Below are positions 8,379 to 14,711 of a stretch of DNA of 38,084 nt, one piece after another. The position numbers and the translations under genes are program-made. The stretch is from NCBI GenBank assembly GCA_019694905.1, contig JAIBBB010000007.1:1-38084 (forward strand), written 5' to 3'. Positions within the stretch are counted from its first letter, which is position 1. Every line of letters begins with the position of its first letter. Source of the DNA: Cyclobacteriaceae bacterium. Lineage in GTDB: Bacteria > Bacteroidota > Bacteroidia > Cytophagales > Cyclobacteriaceae. Below the pieces are notes generated by a model. It saw only the letters and a list, made by a program, of their open reading frames with translations. It searched no databases and was not told where the DNA came from.

Positions 8379-9089
8379 ATGCAGGAACAGTATCATCGTT
8401 GGTTCTCACCTCGCCTTCAAAGCGATATTGAAGTGTTGGTGTTCGGTCATGCAGGGTATCCGGTGGTGCTCTTCCCTACTTCGATGGGACGCTATTTTGA
8501 AGCAAAGGACTTTGGACTTATCGAATCGGTTTCCTGGTTTGTGGATCAGGGGCTGATCAGAATTTACTGCCCGGATGGGGTTGACTCAAGAAGTTGGTAC
8601 AATCGGGGGATTCACCCTGCGGACAGACTCAGGACGCAGGTACAGTATGATAGCATGATCAAGGATGAACTGTTTCCGCTGGTGCGTCAGCAATCAGGAA
8701 TTGACCGGGTATGTACTGCTGGTTGCAGCTTTGGGAGTTACCAGGCAACCAATTTCTCATTTCGTCACCCTGAGCTGGTACGATATGTGTTTAACATGGG
8801 CGGAGTGTTTGATATCAGAAGTATGCTTGACGGCTACTACAGTGAGGACGTGTATTTTAACAATCCGCCTGACTTCATTCCGCAGGCGCAAAGCCCTTCA
8901 TTCACAGATCTTTTTGTTGTGCTGGGTACAGGAACTCATGACATGTGCTGGGATGCGAACGAGCAAATGGCAAAAATTCTCAGGGGCAAGGGCATTCAAC
9001 ATTGGCTTGACGTGAGGGAGAATCGGCCTCACGACTGGTCAGCATGGAGAGAAATGTTTCCACATTATCTTAGCTTGATTCACGCATGA
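8379..9089 (+). CDS. Small cytoplasmic esterase-family protein, first gene of a coupled operon
   Basis: An alpha/beta-hydrolase of 236 residues of the PF00756 esterase type. The nucleophile S117 sits in CTAGCSFGSYQA, and the probable base H218 in NRPHDWSAW. LGTGTHDMCWD (183-192) probably supplies the acid. HAGYPVVLFPTSMGRYFE near residues 24-41 resembles the oxyanion-side strand-loop of this subfamily. No signal peptide is seen. The stop overlaps the next start in an ATGA tetranucleotide (9086-9089), implying translational coupling with the iminopeptidase-like gene. Together with the ATP-grasp gene it forms a three-gene operon. The natural substrate is unknown. Confidence 0.83.
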   Translation: MQEQYHRWFSPRLQSDIEVLVFGHAGYPVVLFPTSMGRYFEAKDFGLIESVSWFVDQGLIRIYCPDGVDSRSWYNRGIHPADRLRTQVQYDSMIKDELFPLVRQQSGIDRVCTAGCSFGSYQATNFSFRHPELVRYVFNMGGVFDIRSMLDGYYSEDVYFNNPPDFIPQAQSPSFTDLFVVLGTGTHDMCWDANEQMAKILRGKGIQHWLDVRENRPHDWSAWREMFPHYLSLIHA

Positions 9090-10021
9090 TGAAGAAAGGT
9101 TTGATCATTGTCTTTCTCGTGTGTACCTGGCAGGTTACCTATGGGGTTGACGAACGAATTTTTGTTCAGATCGGGGGCATACAACAACATCTCTGGATCA
9201 AGGGGTCCTCGGTAGAATCTCCAGTACTGTTATTTTTCCATGGCGGTCCTGGAAATTCAATGATGGGGTATGCTCACAAATTTTGTTCTCGGCTATATGA
9301 CAAATTTGTTGTTGTTCATTGGGACCAGCGGAACTCAGGACAGACACTACAGAAAAATGAGGACACTGGAAAAATGACCGTTGACCGGTTCGAGGCGGAC
9401 GCTGTCGAGGTGATCAGCTATCTGCAGGGTCGGTTTCACAGAGACAGGATTTTTATTGCAGGCCACAGTTGGGGCGGATTTCTTGCACTTCTGGTTGCGG
9501 GCCGGCATCCTGAATTGCTAAGCGGCTGCTTTGCAGTTTGTCCAATGGTTAATCAATTGGAAAGCGAACAGCGTACGCTTGAAGAAATGCGACAGAAACT
9601 AGGCAATGACCGCGATACTCTTGCTTTGCGCGAACTTTCAACAGTGGAAGTTCCATTTGAAAATGGCGAGCAATTGTATGCTGACAGAAAGTGGATTAGC
9701 CTCATGGAGGGGAGGACCCCCGGCTTTTCACGTCAATATGTGTCGGACTGGTCAAGGCGGTGGCTGGATCTTTTTAATGAAGCATCCCGGTTCAATCTTG
9801 TAACTGAATTCCCTGTTATCAAATGCCCAGTTGTTTTTTTTGTTGGGAGGAGGGATCAGCAGACGCGGGCAACCATCACCGAATTTTACTTCAATGGGCT
9901 GAACGCGAAGTACAAGCAGTTGCATTGGTTTGAGAAATCCGGACACCAGGTCCCCACTCAGGAACCTCAGAAATTTCAAGAACTAATAGAGCAGGAATTA
10001 TTATCCATCAAATCGAAATGA
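9086..10021 (+). CDS. Alpha/beta hydrolase, proline-iminopeptidase-like, with signal peptide
   Basis: A 311-residue hydrolase of the peptidase S33-like group. A signal peptide is likely (MMKKGLIIVFLVCTWQVTYG, about 20 residues). HGGPG at 52-56 is the oxyanion motif typical of proline iminopeptidases, followed by DQRNSGQT (80-87). The nucleophile is S128 in AGHSWGG; FVGRRDQQT and KSGHQVP supply the likely acid and base. Members release N-terminal residues or hydrolyse small amides and esters. It overlaps both neighbours by ATGA tetranucleotides (9086-9089 and 10018-10021). Product secretion combined with coupling to two cytoplasmic enzymes suggests processing of a compound across the membrane, which is inference. 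Confidence 0.83.
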   Translation: MMKKGLIIVFLVCTWQVTYGVDERIFVQIGGIQQHLWIKGSSVESPVLLFFHGGPGNSMMGYAHKFCSRLYDKFVVVHWDQRNSGQTLQKNEDTGKMTVDRFEADAVEVISYLQGRFHRDRIFIAGHSWGGFLALLVAGRHPELLSGCFAVCPMVNQLESEQRTLEEMRQKLGNDRDTLALRELSTVEVPFENGEQLYADRKWISLMEGRTPGFSRQYVSDWSRRWLDLFNEASRFNLVTEFPVIKCPVVFFVGRRDQQTRATITEFYFNGLNAKYKQLHWFEKSGHQVPTQEPQKFQELIEQELLSIKSK

Positions 10022-11031
10022 TCATGAAGAAAAAGATAGGTATTCTCTATGGCATGGAGCGTTCTTTTCCTGAGGCGCTGGTTCAGGCCATCAAACAAAC
10101 GGCTCCCAAAGGCATAGAAGCAGAGCCGGTCATGATTGACGCGGTTGAGCAGGCAATGACATCGGGATATGCTGTGATCATCGATCGCATTTCGCAGGAC
10201 GTCCCCTTCTACAGGGCCTACTTGAAAAATGTTGCTTCTACGGGAACAGCCGTTATCAATAATCCATTTTGGTGGAGTGCTGATGAGAAGTTCTTTAACA
10301 ATGCACTGGCGGTACGCATCGGGATACCCGTGCCGAAGACGGTCTTACTGCCCTCACATGATCGTCCTGTGGACACTCAGGAGACTTCCTTCAGCAACCT
10401 GAAATACCCACTTGATTGGGAACAGATCTTTAGTACAATTGGATGGCCTGCATATATGAAGCCCCACGCAGGGGGTGGTTGGAAGCATGTATACAAGTTG
10501 AACAGCCAGCAGGAGTTCTTTGATGCGTATCGGCAAACCGGTCAGCTTGTCATGATGCTGCAAGAAGAAATCGTCTTTGATGAATATTTCCGATGCTATT
10601 GCCTCGGAGGTAAGCATGTCCGAATCATGCGATACGAGCCCAAGAATCCCCATCATCTGAGGTATGCTTCAGACAAGGGACCTGCGTCAAAAGCTCTGTT
10701 GGCGACTATTGAGGAATATGTGCTGAAGCTCAACCATGCACTTGGGTATGACTTCAACACTGTAGAGTTCGCTGTGCGCAAAGGAGTACCCTATGCCATC
10801 GATTTCTGCAATCCAGCACCTGACGCCGATGTCAACTCAGTAGGCCAGGAGAATTTTGAGTGGGTTGTGCAACATGCAGCCATTATGGCGATAGAAAGAG
10901 CCGCTGCCCATCAGGCAAACAGCGACAATCTTACCTGGGGAACATTTCTTGCTGAGCACGTGAGACAATCGCTTTCCAAGCCAGCAGTGCCCCCTTTGCC
11001 CGGCACAGGAAGTCGAAGAAAGAAGAGCTAG
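10018..11031 (+). CDS. ATP-grasp-fold ligase-like protein
   Basis: A cytoplasmic protein of 337 residues with ATP-grasp features. It has an N-terminal Rossmann-like lobe (KIGILYGMERSFPEA) and a central lobe with FFNNALAVRIGIPVPKT. WPAYMKPHAGGGWKHVYKL holds the Lys and glycine-rich ATP loop. MMLQEEIVFDEYFRCYCLGGK contains a hinge acid, and TVEFAVRKGVPYAIDFCNPAPD ends in a metal-binding acid and Asn. ATP-grasp enzymes join a carboxylate to an amine, thiol or other nucleophile through an acyl phosphate. The acceptor is unknown. Start is the ATG overlapping the previous stop; a second ATG six nt later is possible. The stop shares a CTAG with the convergent small membrane gene. Confidence 0.78.
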   Translation: MIMKKKIGILYGMERSFPEALVQAIKQTAPKGIEAEPVMIDAVEQAMTSGYAVIIDRISQDVPFYRAYLKNVASTGTAVINNPFWWSADEKFFNNALAVRIGIPVPKTVLLPSHDRPVDTQETSFSNLKYPLDWEQIFSTIGWPAYMKPHAGGGWKHVYKLNSQQEFFDAYRQTGQLVMMLQEEIVFDEYFRCYCLGGKHVRIMRYEPKNPHHLRYASDKGPASKALLATIEEYVLKLNHALGYDFNTVEFAVRKGVPYAIDFCNPAPDADVNSVGQENFEWVVQHAAIMAIERAAAHQANSDNLTWGTFLAEHVRQSLSKPAVPPLPGTGSRRKKS

Positions 11032-11312
11032 CGTTTGCGCGCTTTGGCGGACAACGCAATAATGAGGGCGACGACAAAGCAGGCCATGAGAATTGCGCCA
11101 AAGGGGAAGCCCCATCCCTGAAATGGATGGAACAGGCCGTGGAGGATGGCGCCAATCACACCCATGACTGCCCCAAATAGCCCAGCCGCAACTCCAATAA
11201 GTGCGCCCAATAGCCCTGCTACCAGCCCAATCATCCCTCCGGCGATTCCTATCCAGATAGGAAATGTGAAAATCAACACAATTACGAGGAAGATAGAGCC
11301 ACTGCGGGTCAT
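11028..11312 (-). CDS. Small glycine-rich integral membrane protein
   Basis: A 94-residue protein of almost entirely membrane character. There is one helix at about residues 6-25, a long Gly/Ala-rich hydrophobic stretch (25-58) with repeated GLxGAxxG and GAVMGxIG small-residue patterns, and another helix at about 70-88 ending in a basic AKARKR tail. It resembles small bacterial inner-membrane proteins of unknown role; I cannot assign a family. Small-xxx-small spacing suggests close helix packing. Its stop and that of the ATP-grasp gene are both encoded by the palindrome CTAG at 11028-11031. The start is about 300 nt from the T9SS gene in divergent orientation. Confidence 0.6.
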   Translation of the reverse strand: MTRSGSIFLVIVLIFTFPIWIGIAGGMIGLVAGLLGALIGVAAGLFGAVMGVIGAILHGLFHPFQGWGFPFGAILMACFVVALIIALSAKARKR

Positions 11313-11531
11313 GGTAGGATTGTTTCCCAGCCAGCGTTACAAAAAGCATACTAGGCATATCAGAATGGCAAATTGGGGCGTTTTGCAGCCTTTTCTCTGA
11401 ACTTCAGGCAAGTGGTGTCAGCTTGTGAACAGTCCGGATGGTCATATTCGTACACATTTTCCCGTATTTAAGCGCCATTTCCTCATGATCGATCGGGTCA
11501 TGTCAGGGAATGGCTGATGTTTCGGCCTAAC
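11313..11531. other. Divergent intergenic region before the T9SS cassette
   Basis: Together with the adjoining promoter block this leaves about 300 nt without a gene between the small membrane protein and the surface-protein gene. A short inverted repeat CATGA (11484-11488) and TCATG (11498-11502) flanks GATCGATC. I see no RNA gene, mobile-element end or credible small ORF here. Confidence 0.4.
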
Positions 11532-11592
11532 CCTGATTTTCCCGAATCCGGTTGCCTCTGACGGATACGCTTTCGCCAGCCTGCACTTTTGT
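11532..11592 (+). promoter_or_regulatory. Promoter-like block A, shared with the second PorP/SprF copy
   Basis: Four short blocks, CCTGATTT (11532), AATCCGG (11545), CTCTGA (11556) and TGCACTTTTGT (11582-11592), recur in the same order and with nearly the same spacing at 13672-13733. The last contains CACTTTTG, a near match to the Bacteroidota -7 element TAnnTTTG, and ends 20 nt before the ATG. Block identity is seen directly; promoter function is inference. Confidence 0.5.
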
Positions 11593-11611
11593 TGTGTCAA
11601 ACGGCAGCACC

Positions 11612-12604
11612 ATGAAAGCACAACCGACCATCCTCAAAGCAAAGGCACAACAGCTTATGCAACTTATCGTACTGGTAATGCTGGTACTTTCACTCATACT
11701 CCAGACCCGGGTAAGCAAGGCCACTGGCTTCAGTGGATTGATTGACCAGCAAGAAGTACTCGACCTGGATAGCGTGGAAACACTTCCAGGACTTACCGTT
11801 GGATTCAATACAGCCTTTGGATCACTTCCACTCCCAACTAAAGTGGTGGTGATGTACTCAGACAAGCAGGTGGATTTGGTTTCTGTGCGTTGGTGGAAGA
11901 GTAACTACAATGGTGCAGTATCCGGTACATATGAAATGGTTGGTGACTTGCTTATCCCAAAGGGTACACTCAATTCCAAGTTCCTGAAGGCCGTCATAGA
12001 GATCACAGTGGCCAGGAGCGCAGCGCCGACTGGTATTGTGCTGAGTGATTCCATTTTTGCCGTCAGCGGATTGGAGGTTGATCCCGATGGTACGATAGGC
12101 ATATTCAGCACCAATGACCCCAATGCGATGGATGAATTCACCTATCGATTGGTCAACGGAACCGGCGATGATGACAATTGTAAATTCCGTGTCGTGAATG
12201 GCATCCTGACATATCGATCTGTTGAAGGCCTTGGTGACCAGACTGAATTTACTATTCGCGTCAGCAGCACAGACCTGGCAGGCAACACCATTGAGAAGAT
12301 ATTTCATCTGTACATAGGAAGTGACGAGAAGGAGAAGGAAACGTTCACCATCCCCAATACATTCTCCCCGAATGGCGACGGCGTCAATGATACCTGGACG
12401 ATTCCATCTCTTAAGGACCACACTGGCATTGAGATCAAAGTATATGACAGGGCTGGCTTCCTGGTATACAGCAGCACTGACCCCATGCAAGGATGGACCG
12501 GAACCAATTCCCACGGCAGAGTAATACCTGGCATCTACTACTATGTGGTTGTAATAGGAGACCTCAATAAATCCAAGAAGGGCACACTTCTGCTCATTCT
12601 CTGA
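11612..12604 (+). CDS. T9SS surface protein: cadherin-like domain plus CHU_C-type C-terminal domain
   Basis: An exported protein of about 330 residues. The ATG at 11612 gives MKAQPTILKAKAQQ followed by a hydrophobic helix (about 17-31); a TTG 60 nt upstream is open but lies before the promoter-like block. The middle (about 140-235) resembles a cadherin-like repeat: DEFTYRLV, KFRVVNGILTY and VSSTDLAGN. The last 85 residues are a gliding-motility-associated CHU_C domain with the hallmark TFSPNGDGVNDTW, KVYDRAG, GWTGTN and IPGIYYYVV. Such domains direct cargo through the type IX secretion system, and family knowledge links them to a PorP/SprF partner. A PorP/SprF gene follows after 17 nt, so the pair forms an export-and-anchor module. 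Confidence 0.87.
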   Translation: MKAQPTILKAKAQQLMQLIVLVMLVLSLILQTRVSKATGFSGLIDQQEVLDLDSVETLPGLTVGFNTAFGSLPLPTKVVVMYSDKQVDLVSVRWWKSNYNGAVSGTYEMVGDLLIPKGTLNSKFLKAVIEITVARSAAPTGIVLSDSIFAVSGLEVDPDGTIGIFSTNDPNAMDEFTYRLVNGTGDDDNCKFRVVNGILTYRSVEGLGDQTEFTIRVSSTDLAGNTIEKIFHLYIGSDEKEKETFTIPNTFSPNGDGVNDTWTIPSLKDHTGIEIKVYDRAGFLVYSSTDPMQGWTGTNSHGRVIPGIYYYVVVIGDLNKSKKGTLLLIL

Positions 12605-12621
12605 TCAACAATCCCACAGTT

Positions 12622-13554
12622 ATGAAACGGATCCTTCAGTCTCTGCTATTCCTGATCGCTGGCGCCACCTATGGCCAGGGTCAGCGACAGATGTCGAGTT
12701 TTCAATTCTTCCAGTCATATTTCAATCCTGCGCAGACGGGGTTTGAAGGCACAGCAGTAAGGGGCCTGTACCGGAACCAGTGGAGTGGTTTTGACGGAGC
12801 CCCCAAAACGTTTTATCTGGGTGGAGATTTTGTGGAAGGAGGTCACGGCATTGGATTGAATCTGTATCAGGATACTTTTGGTCCGTTCCGGGAGAGCGAA
12901 TTGATGTTGAATTATTCATACACAGTTCCGTTGACACGCGAGATTCAGTTGCGGGCAGGCGGTGCGATGCACGCGAGTTTTCAGAGGCTGGACGGATCCA
13001 AGATGGTGCTGAACCAGCAAGGAGACCAAAGTCTGATGGATTTGTATGGAACGATGAACAAGAGCGCGATGGTTGATTTCAATGTGGGACTATCGTTGAC
13101 GGGCCGGTATTTTTATCTGGGATATGCGTTGAACAATGCATCCCGGGGAGCGATCCGCACGGCAGAGGACTTTTTCCAGAGTCAGAGCAACATGCGACAC
13201 ATCGGTCAGATGGGAGTGAGGATACCGGTATCGACGAGTCTGACGATCAACAGCAATGGGCTGATGCGCTATGATGCGGTTAACGGGTTCCAGGCGGACG
13301 TTCAGGTGAAGGCAGTGATGATGAACATGGTGTGGGTGGGCACGAGTTACCGTACAGACAACACACTTTCGGCGCTGGTAGGCATGAAGTTGTCCAACAT
13401 GCAGATAGGCTTTGTATGCGAGTTGCCGACCAGCAAGATTGCGATCACGCGGACGACAGAGTTTTCAATCAGTTACCTGATTAATCGCAGCTCCACCCGC
13501 TATCACTATCTGCGGGCAGGTGGAAATGGAGACAAGCGGGCAGGAATCTGGTAG
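12622..13554 (+). CDS. PorP/SprF-family outer-membrane protein, copy 1
   Basis: An outer-membrane beta-barrel of 310 residues of the PorP/SprF family, thought to help T9SS cargo with CHU_C-type ends reach or stay on the cell surface. Signal peptide is about residues 1-19 (ends ATYGQ). The mature protein begins with the family signature SSFQFFQSYFNPAQTG, then GIGLNLYQDTFGP, GGAMHASFQRLDG and a GYALNN turn. It ends ...RAGIW. It is probably co-transcribed with the preceding surface protein, 17 nt away. From residue 18 almost to the end it is identical to the copy at 13775; only the signal peptide and last ten or so residues differ. Confidence 0.9.
   Translation: MKRILQSLLFLIAGATYGQGQRQMSSFQFFQSYFNPAQTGFEGTAVRGLYRNQWSGFDGAPKTFYLGGDFVEGGHGIGLNLYQDTFGPFRESELMLNYSYTVPLTREIQLRAGGAMHASFQRLDGSKMVLNQQGDQSLMDLYGTMNKSAMVDFNVGLSLTGRYFYLGYALNNASRGAIRTAEDFFQSQSNMRHIGQMGVRIPVSTSLTINSNGLMRYDAVNGFQADVQVKAVMMNMVWVGTSYRTDNTLSALVGMKLSNMQIGFVCELPTSKIAITRTTEFSISYLINRSSTRYHYLRAGGNGDKRAGIW
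12674..13523 (+). repeat. 850-bp direct repeat, copy A
   Basis: Matches 13827-14676 at a constant offset of 1153 nt. I find 706 bp without a mismatch (12674-13379), then five substitutions at 13380, 13476, 13491, 13506 and 13518. All five are at third codon positions and silent. Identity stops abruptly at both ends inside the coding sequences. Confidence 0.93.
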
Positions 13555-13592
13555 CCTGGAGCACGAATGCTCCGAACATTCAATAGAATTCA

Positions 13593-13612
13593 AATTGCCC
13601 CTTCCGGCAATT
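13593..13612 (+). terminator. Hairpin after PorP/SprF copy 1
   Basis: AATTGCC (13593-13599) and GGCAATT (13606-13612) form a perfect 7-bp stem with a CCTTCC loop, about 40 nt past the stop. No T-run follows, so termination is plausible but unproven. Confidence 0.35.
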
Positions 13613-13671
13613 AAGGTCATCACTTGTCCTATTTGAATGGCGTAAGGGTTTCCCTGATTATCTGGGTTATT

Positions 13672-13733
13672 CCTGATTTATTTCAAATCCGGAGGGCTCT
13701 GATTTTCAGCGCATTGAAGTAATGCACTTTTGT
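13672..13733 (+). promoter_or_regulatory. Promoter-like block B before PorP/SprF copy 2
   Basis: Contains CCTGATTT (13672), AATCCGG (13686), CTCTGA (13697) and TGCACTTTTGT (13723-13733), the same four blocks and spacing as 11532-11592. It ends 18 nt before an ATG at 13751. This suggests copy 2 is transcribed on its own, under the same control as the surface-protein/SprF pair. Confidence 0.5.
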
Positions 13734-13774
13734 ATCACCAACGGCGCACTATGAAACCCATAACTACTCCGGCC

Positions 13775-14707
13775 ATGAAAAACCTACTCATCATTGCCCT
13801 ATTATTCATCTCAATTGCGGGACTCAGCCAGGGTCAGCGACAGATGTCGAGTTTTCAATTCTTCCAGTCATATTTCAATCCTGCGCAGACGGGGTTTGAA
13901 GGCACAGCAGTAAGGGGCCTGTACCGGAACCAGTGGAGTGGTTTTGACGGAGCCCCCAAAACGTTTTATCTGGGTGGAGATTTTGTGGAAGGAGGTCACG
14001 GCATTGGATTGAATCTGTATCAGGATACTTTTGGTCCGTTCCGGGAGAGCGAATTGATGTTGAATTATTCATACACAGTTCCGTTGACACGCGAGATTCA
14101 GTTGCGGGCAGGCGGTGCGATGCACGCGAGTTTTCAGAGGCTGGACGGATCCAAGATGGTGCTGAACCAGCAAGGAGACCAAAGTCTGATGGATTTGTAT
14201 GGAACGATGAACAAGAGCGCGATGGTTGATTTCAATGTGGGACTATCGTTGACGGGCCGGTATTTTTATCTGGGATATGCGTTGAACAATGCATCCCGGG
14301 GAGCGATCCGCACGGCAGAGGACTTTTTCCAGAGTCAGAGCAACATGCGACACATCGGTCAGATGGGAGTGAGGATACCGGTATCGACGAGTCTGACGAT
14401 CAACAGCAATGGGCTGATGCGCTATGATGCGGTTAACGGGTTCCAGGCGGACGTTCAGGTGAAGGCAGTGATGATGAACATGGTGTGGGTGGGCACGAGT
14501 TACCGTACAGACAACACACTTTCGGCGCTGGTGGGCATGAAGTTGTCCAACATGCAGATAGGCTTTGTATGCGAGTTGCCGACCAGCAAGATTGCGATCA
14601 CGCGGACGACAGAGTTTTCAATCAGTTATCTGATTAATCGCAGTTCCACCCGCTATCATTATCTGCGGGCGGGTGGTGGCAGTACCCGCAAGCAATCAAT
14701 TTGGTAG
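13775..14707 (+). CDS. PorP/SprF-family outer-membrane protein, copy 2
   Basis: Nearly identical twin of the preceding PorP/SprF protein, also 310 residues from the ATG at 13775 (MKNLLIIALLFISIAGLSQ signal peptide). An in-frame ATG at 13751 would add eight residues and sits 18 nt after the promoter-like block, so it is an alternative start. The mature barrel repeats the SSFQFFQSYFNPAQTG start and matches copy 1 residue for residue until RAGG, after which the tails differ (NGDKRAGIW against GSTRKQSIW). Unlike copy 1 it has no adjacent CHU_C gene, so it may serve cargo encoded elsewhere or add gene dosage. It ends four nt from the convergent RelA/SpoT stop. Confidence 0.9.
   Translation: MKNLLIIALLFISIAGLSQGQRQMSSFQFFQSYFNPAQTGFEGTAVRGLYRNQWSGFDGAPKTFYLGGDFVEGGHGIGLNLYQDTFGPFRESELMLNYSYTVPLTREIQLRAGGAMHASFQRLDGSKMVLNQQGDQSLMDLYGTMNKSAMVDFNVGLSLTGRYFYLGYALNNASRGAIRTAEDFFQSQSNMRHIGQMGVRIPVSTSLTINSNGLMRYDAVNGFQADVQVKAVMMNMVWVGTSYRTDNTLSALVGMKLSNMQIGFVCELPTSKIAITRTTEFSISYLINRSSTRYHYLRAGGGSTRKQSIW
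13827..14676 (+). repeat. 850-bp direct repeat, copy B
   Basis: Second copy of the repeat at 12674-13523. The signal-peptide codons before it and the last codons after it are unrelated to copy A, which is the pattern expected of a gene-conversion tract inside an older duplication. Confidence 0.93.
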
Positions 14708-14711
14708 AAGC

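Noticed and set aside
8379..11031. Calling the coupled operon a known antibiotic biosynthesis cluster
   Set aside because: No NRPS, PKS, lanthipeptide or other recognisable scaffold gene is present; the enzymes are generic ligase and hydrolase families.
11552..11611. TTG start at 11552 for the surface protein
   Set aside because: It lies within the promoter-like block that recurs before the second PorP/SprF copy, and the ATG at 11612 gives a proper signal peptide.
13558..13573. GGAGC/GCTCC hairpin right after PorP/SprF copy 1 as a terminator
   Set aside because: Stem is only 5 bp with no T-tail; the 7-bp hairpin at 13593-13612 is the better candidate, though also weak.
12722..14090. Repeated antisense 71-residue open frames inside both PorP/SprF copies
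   Set aside because: They are identical only because the genes are duplicated, and lack any domain or start signal.
12674..14676. An insertion sequence or composite transposon around the duplicated genes
   Set aside because: The repeat is the barrel coding sequence itself, with no transposase, terminal inverted repeats or target-site duplication visible.
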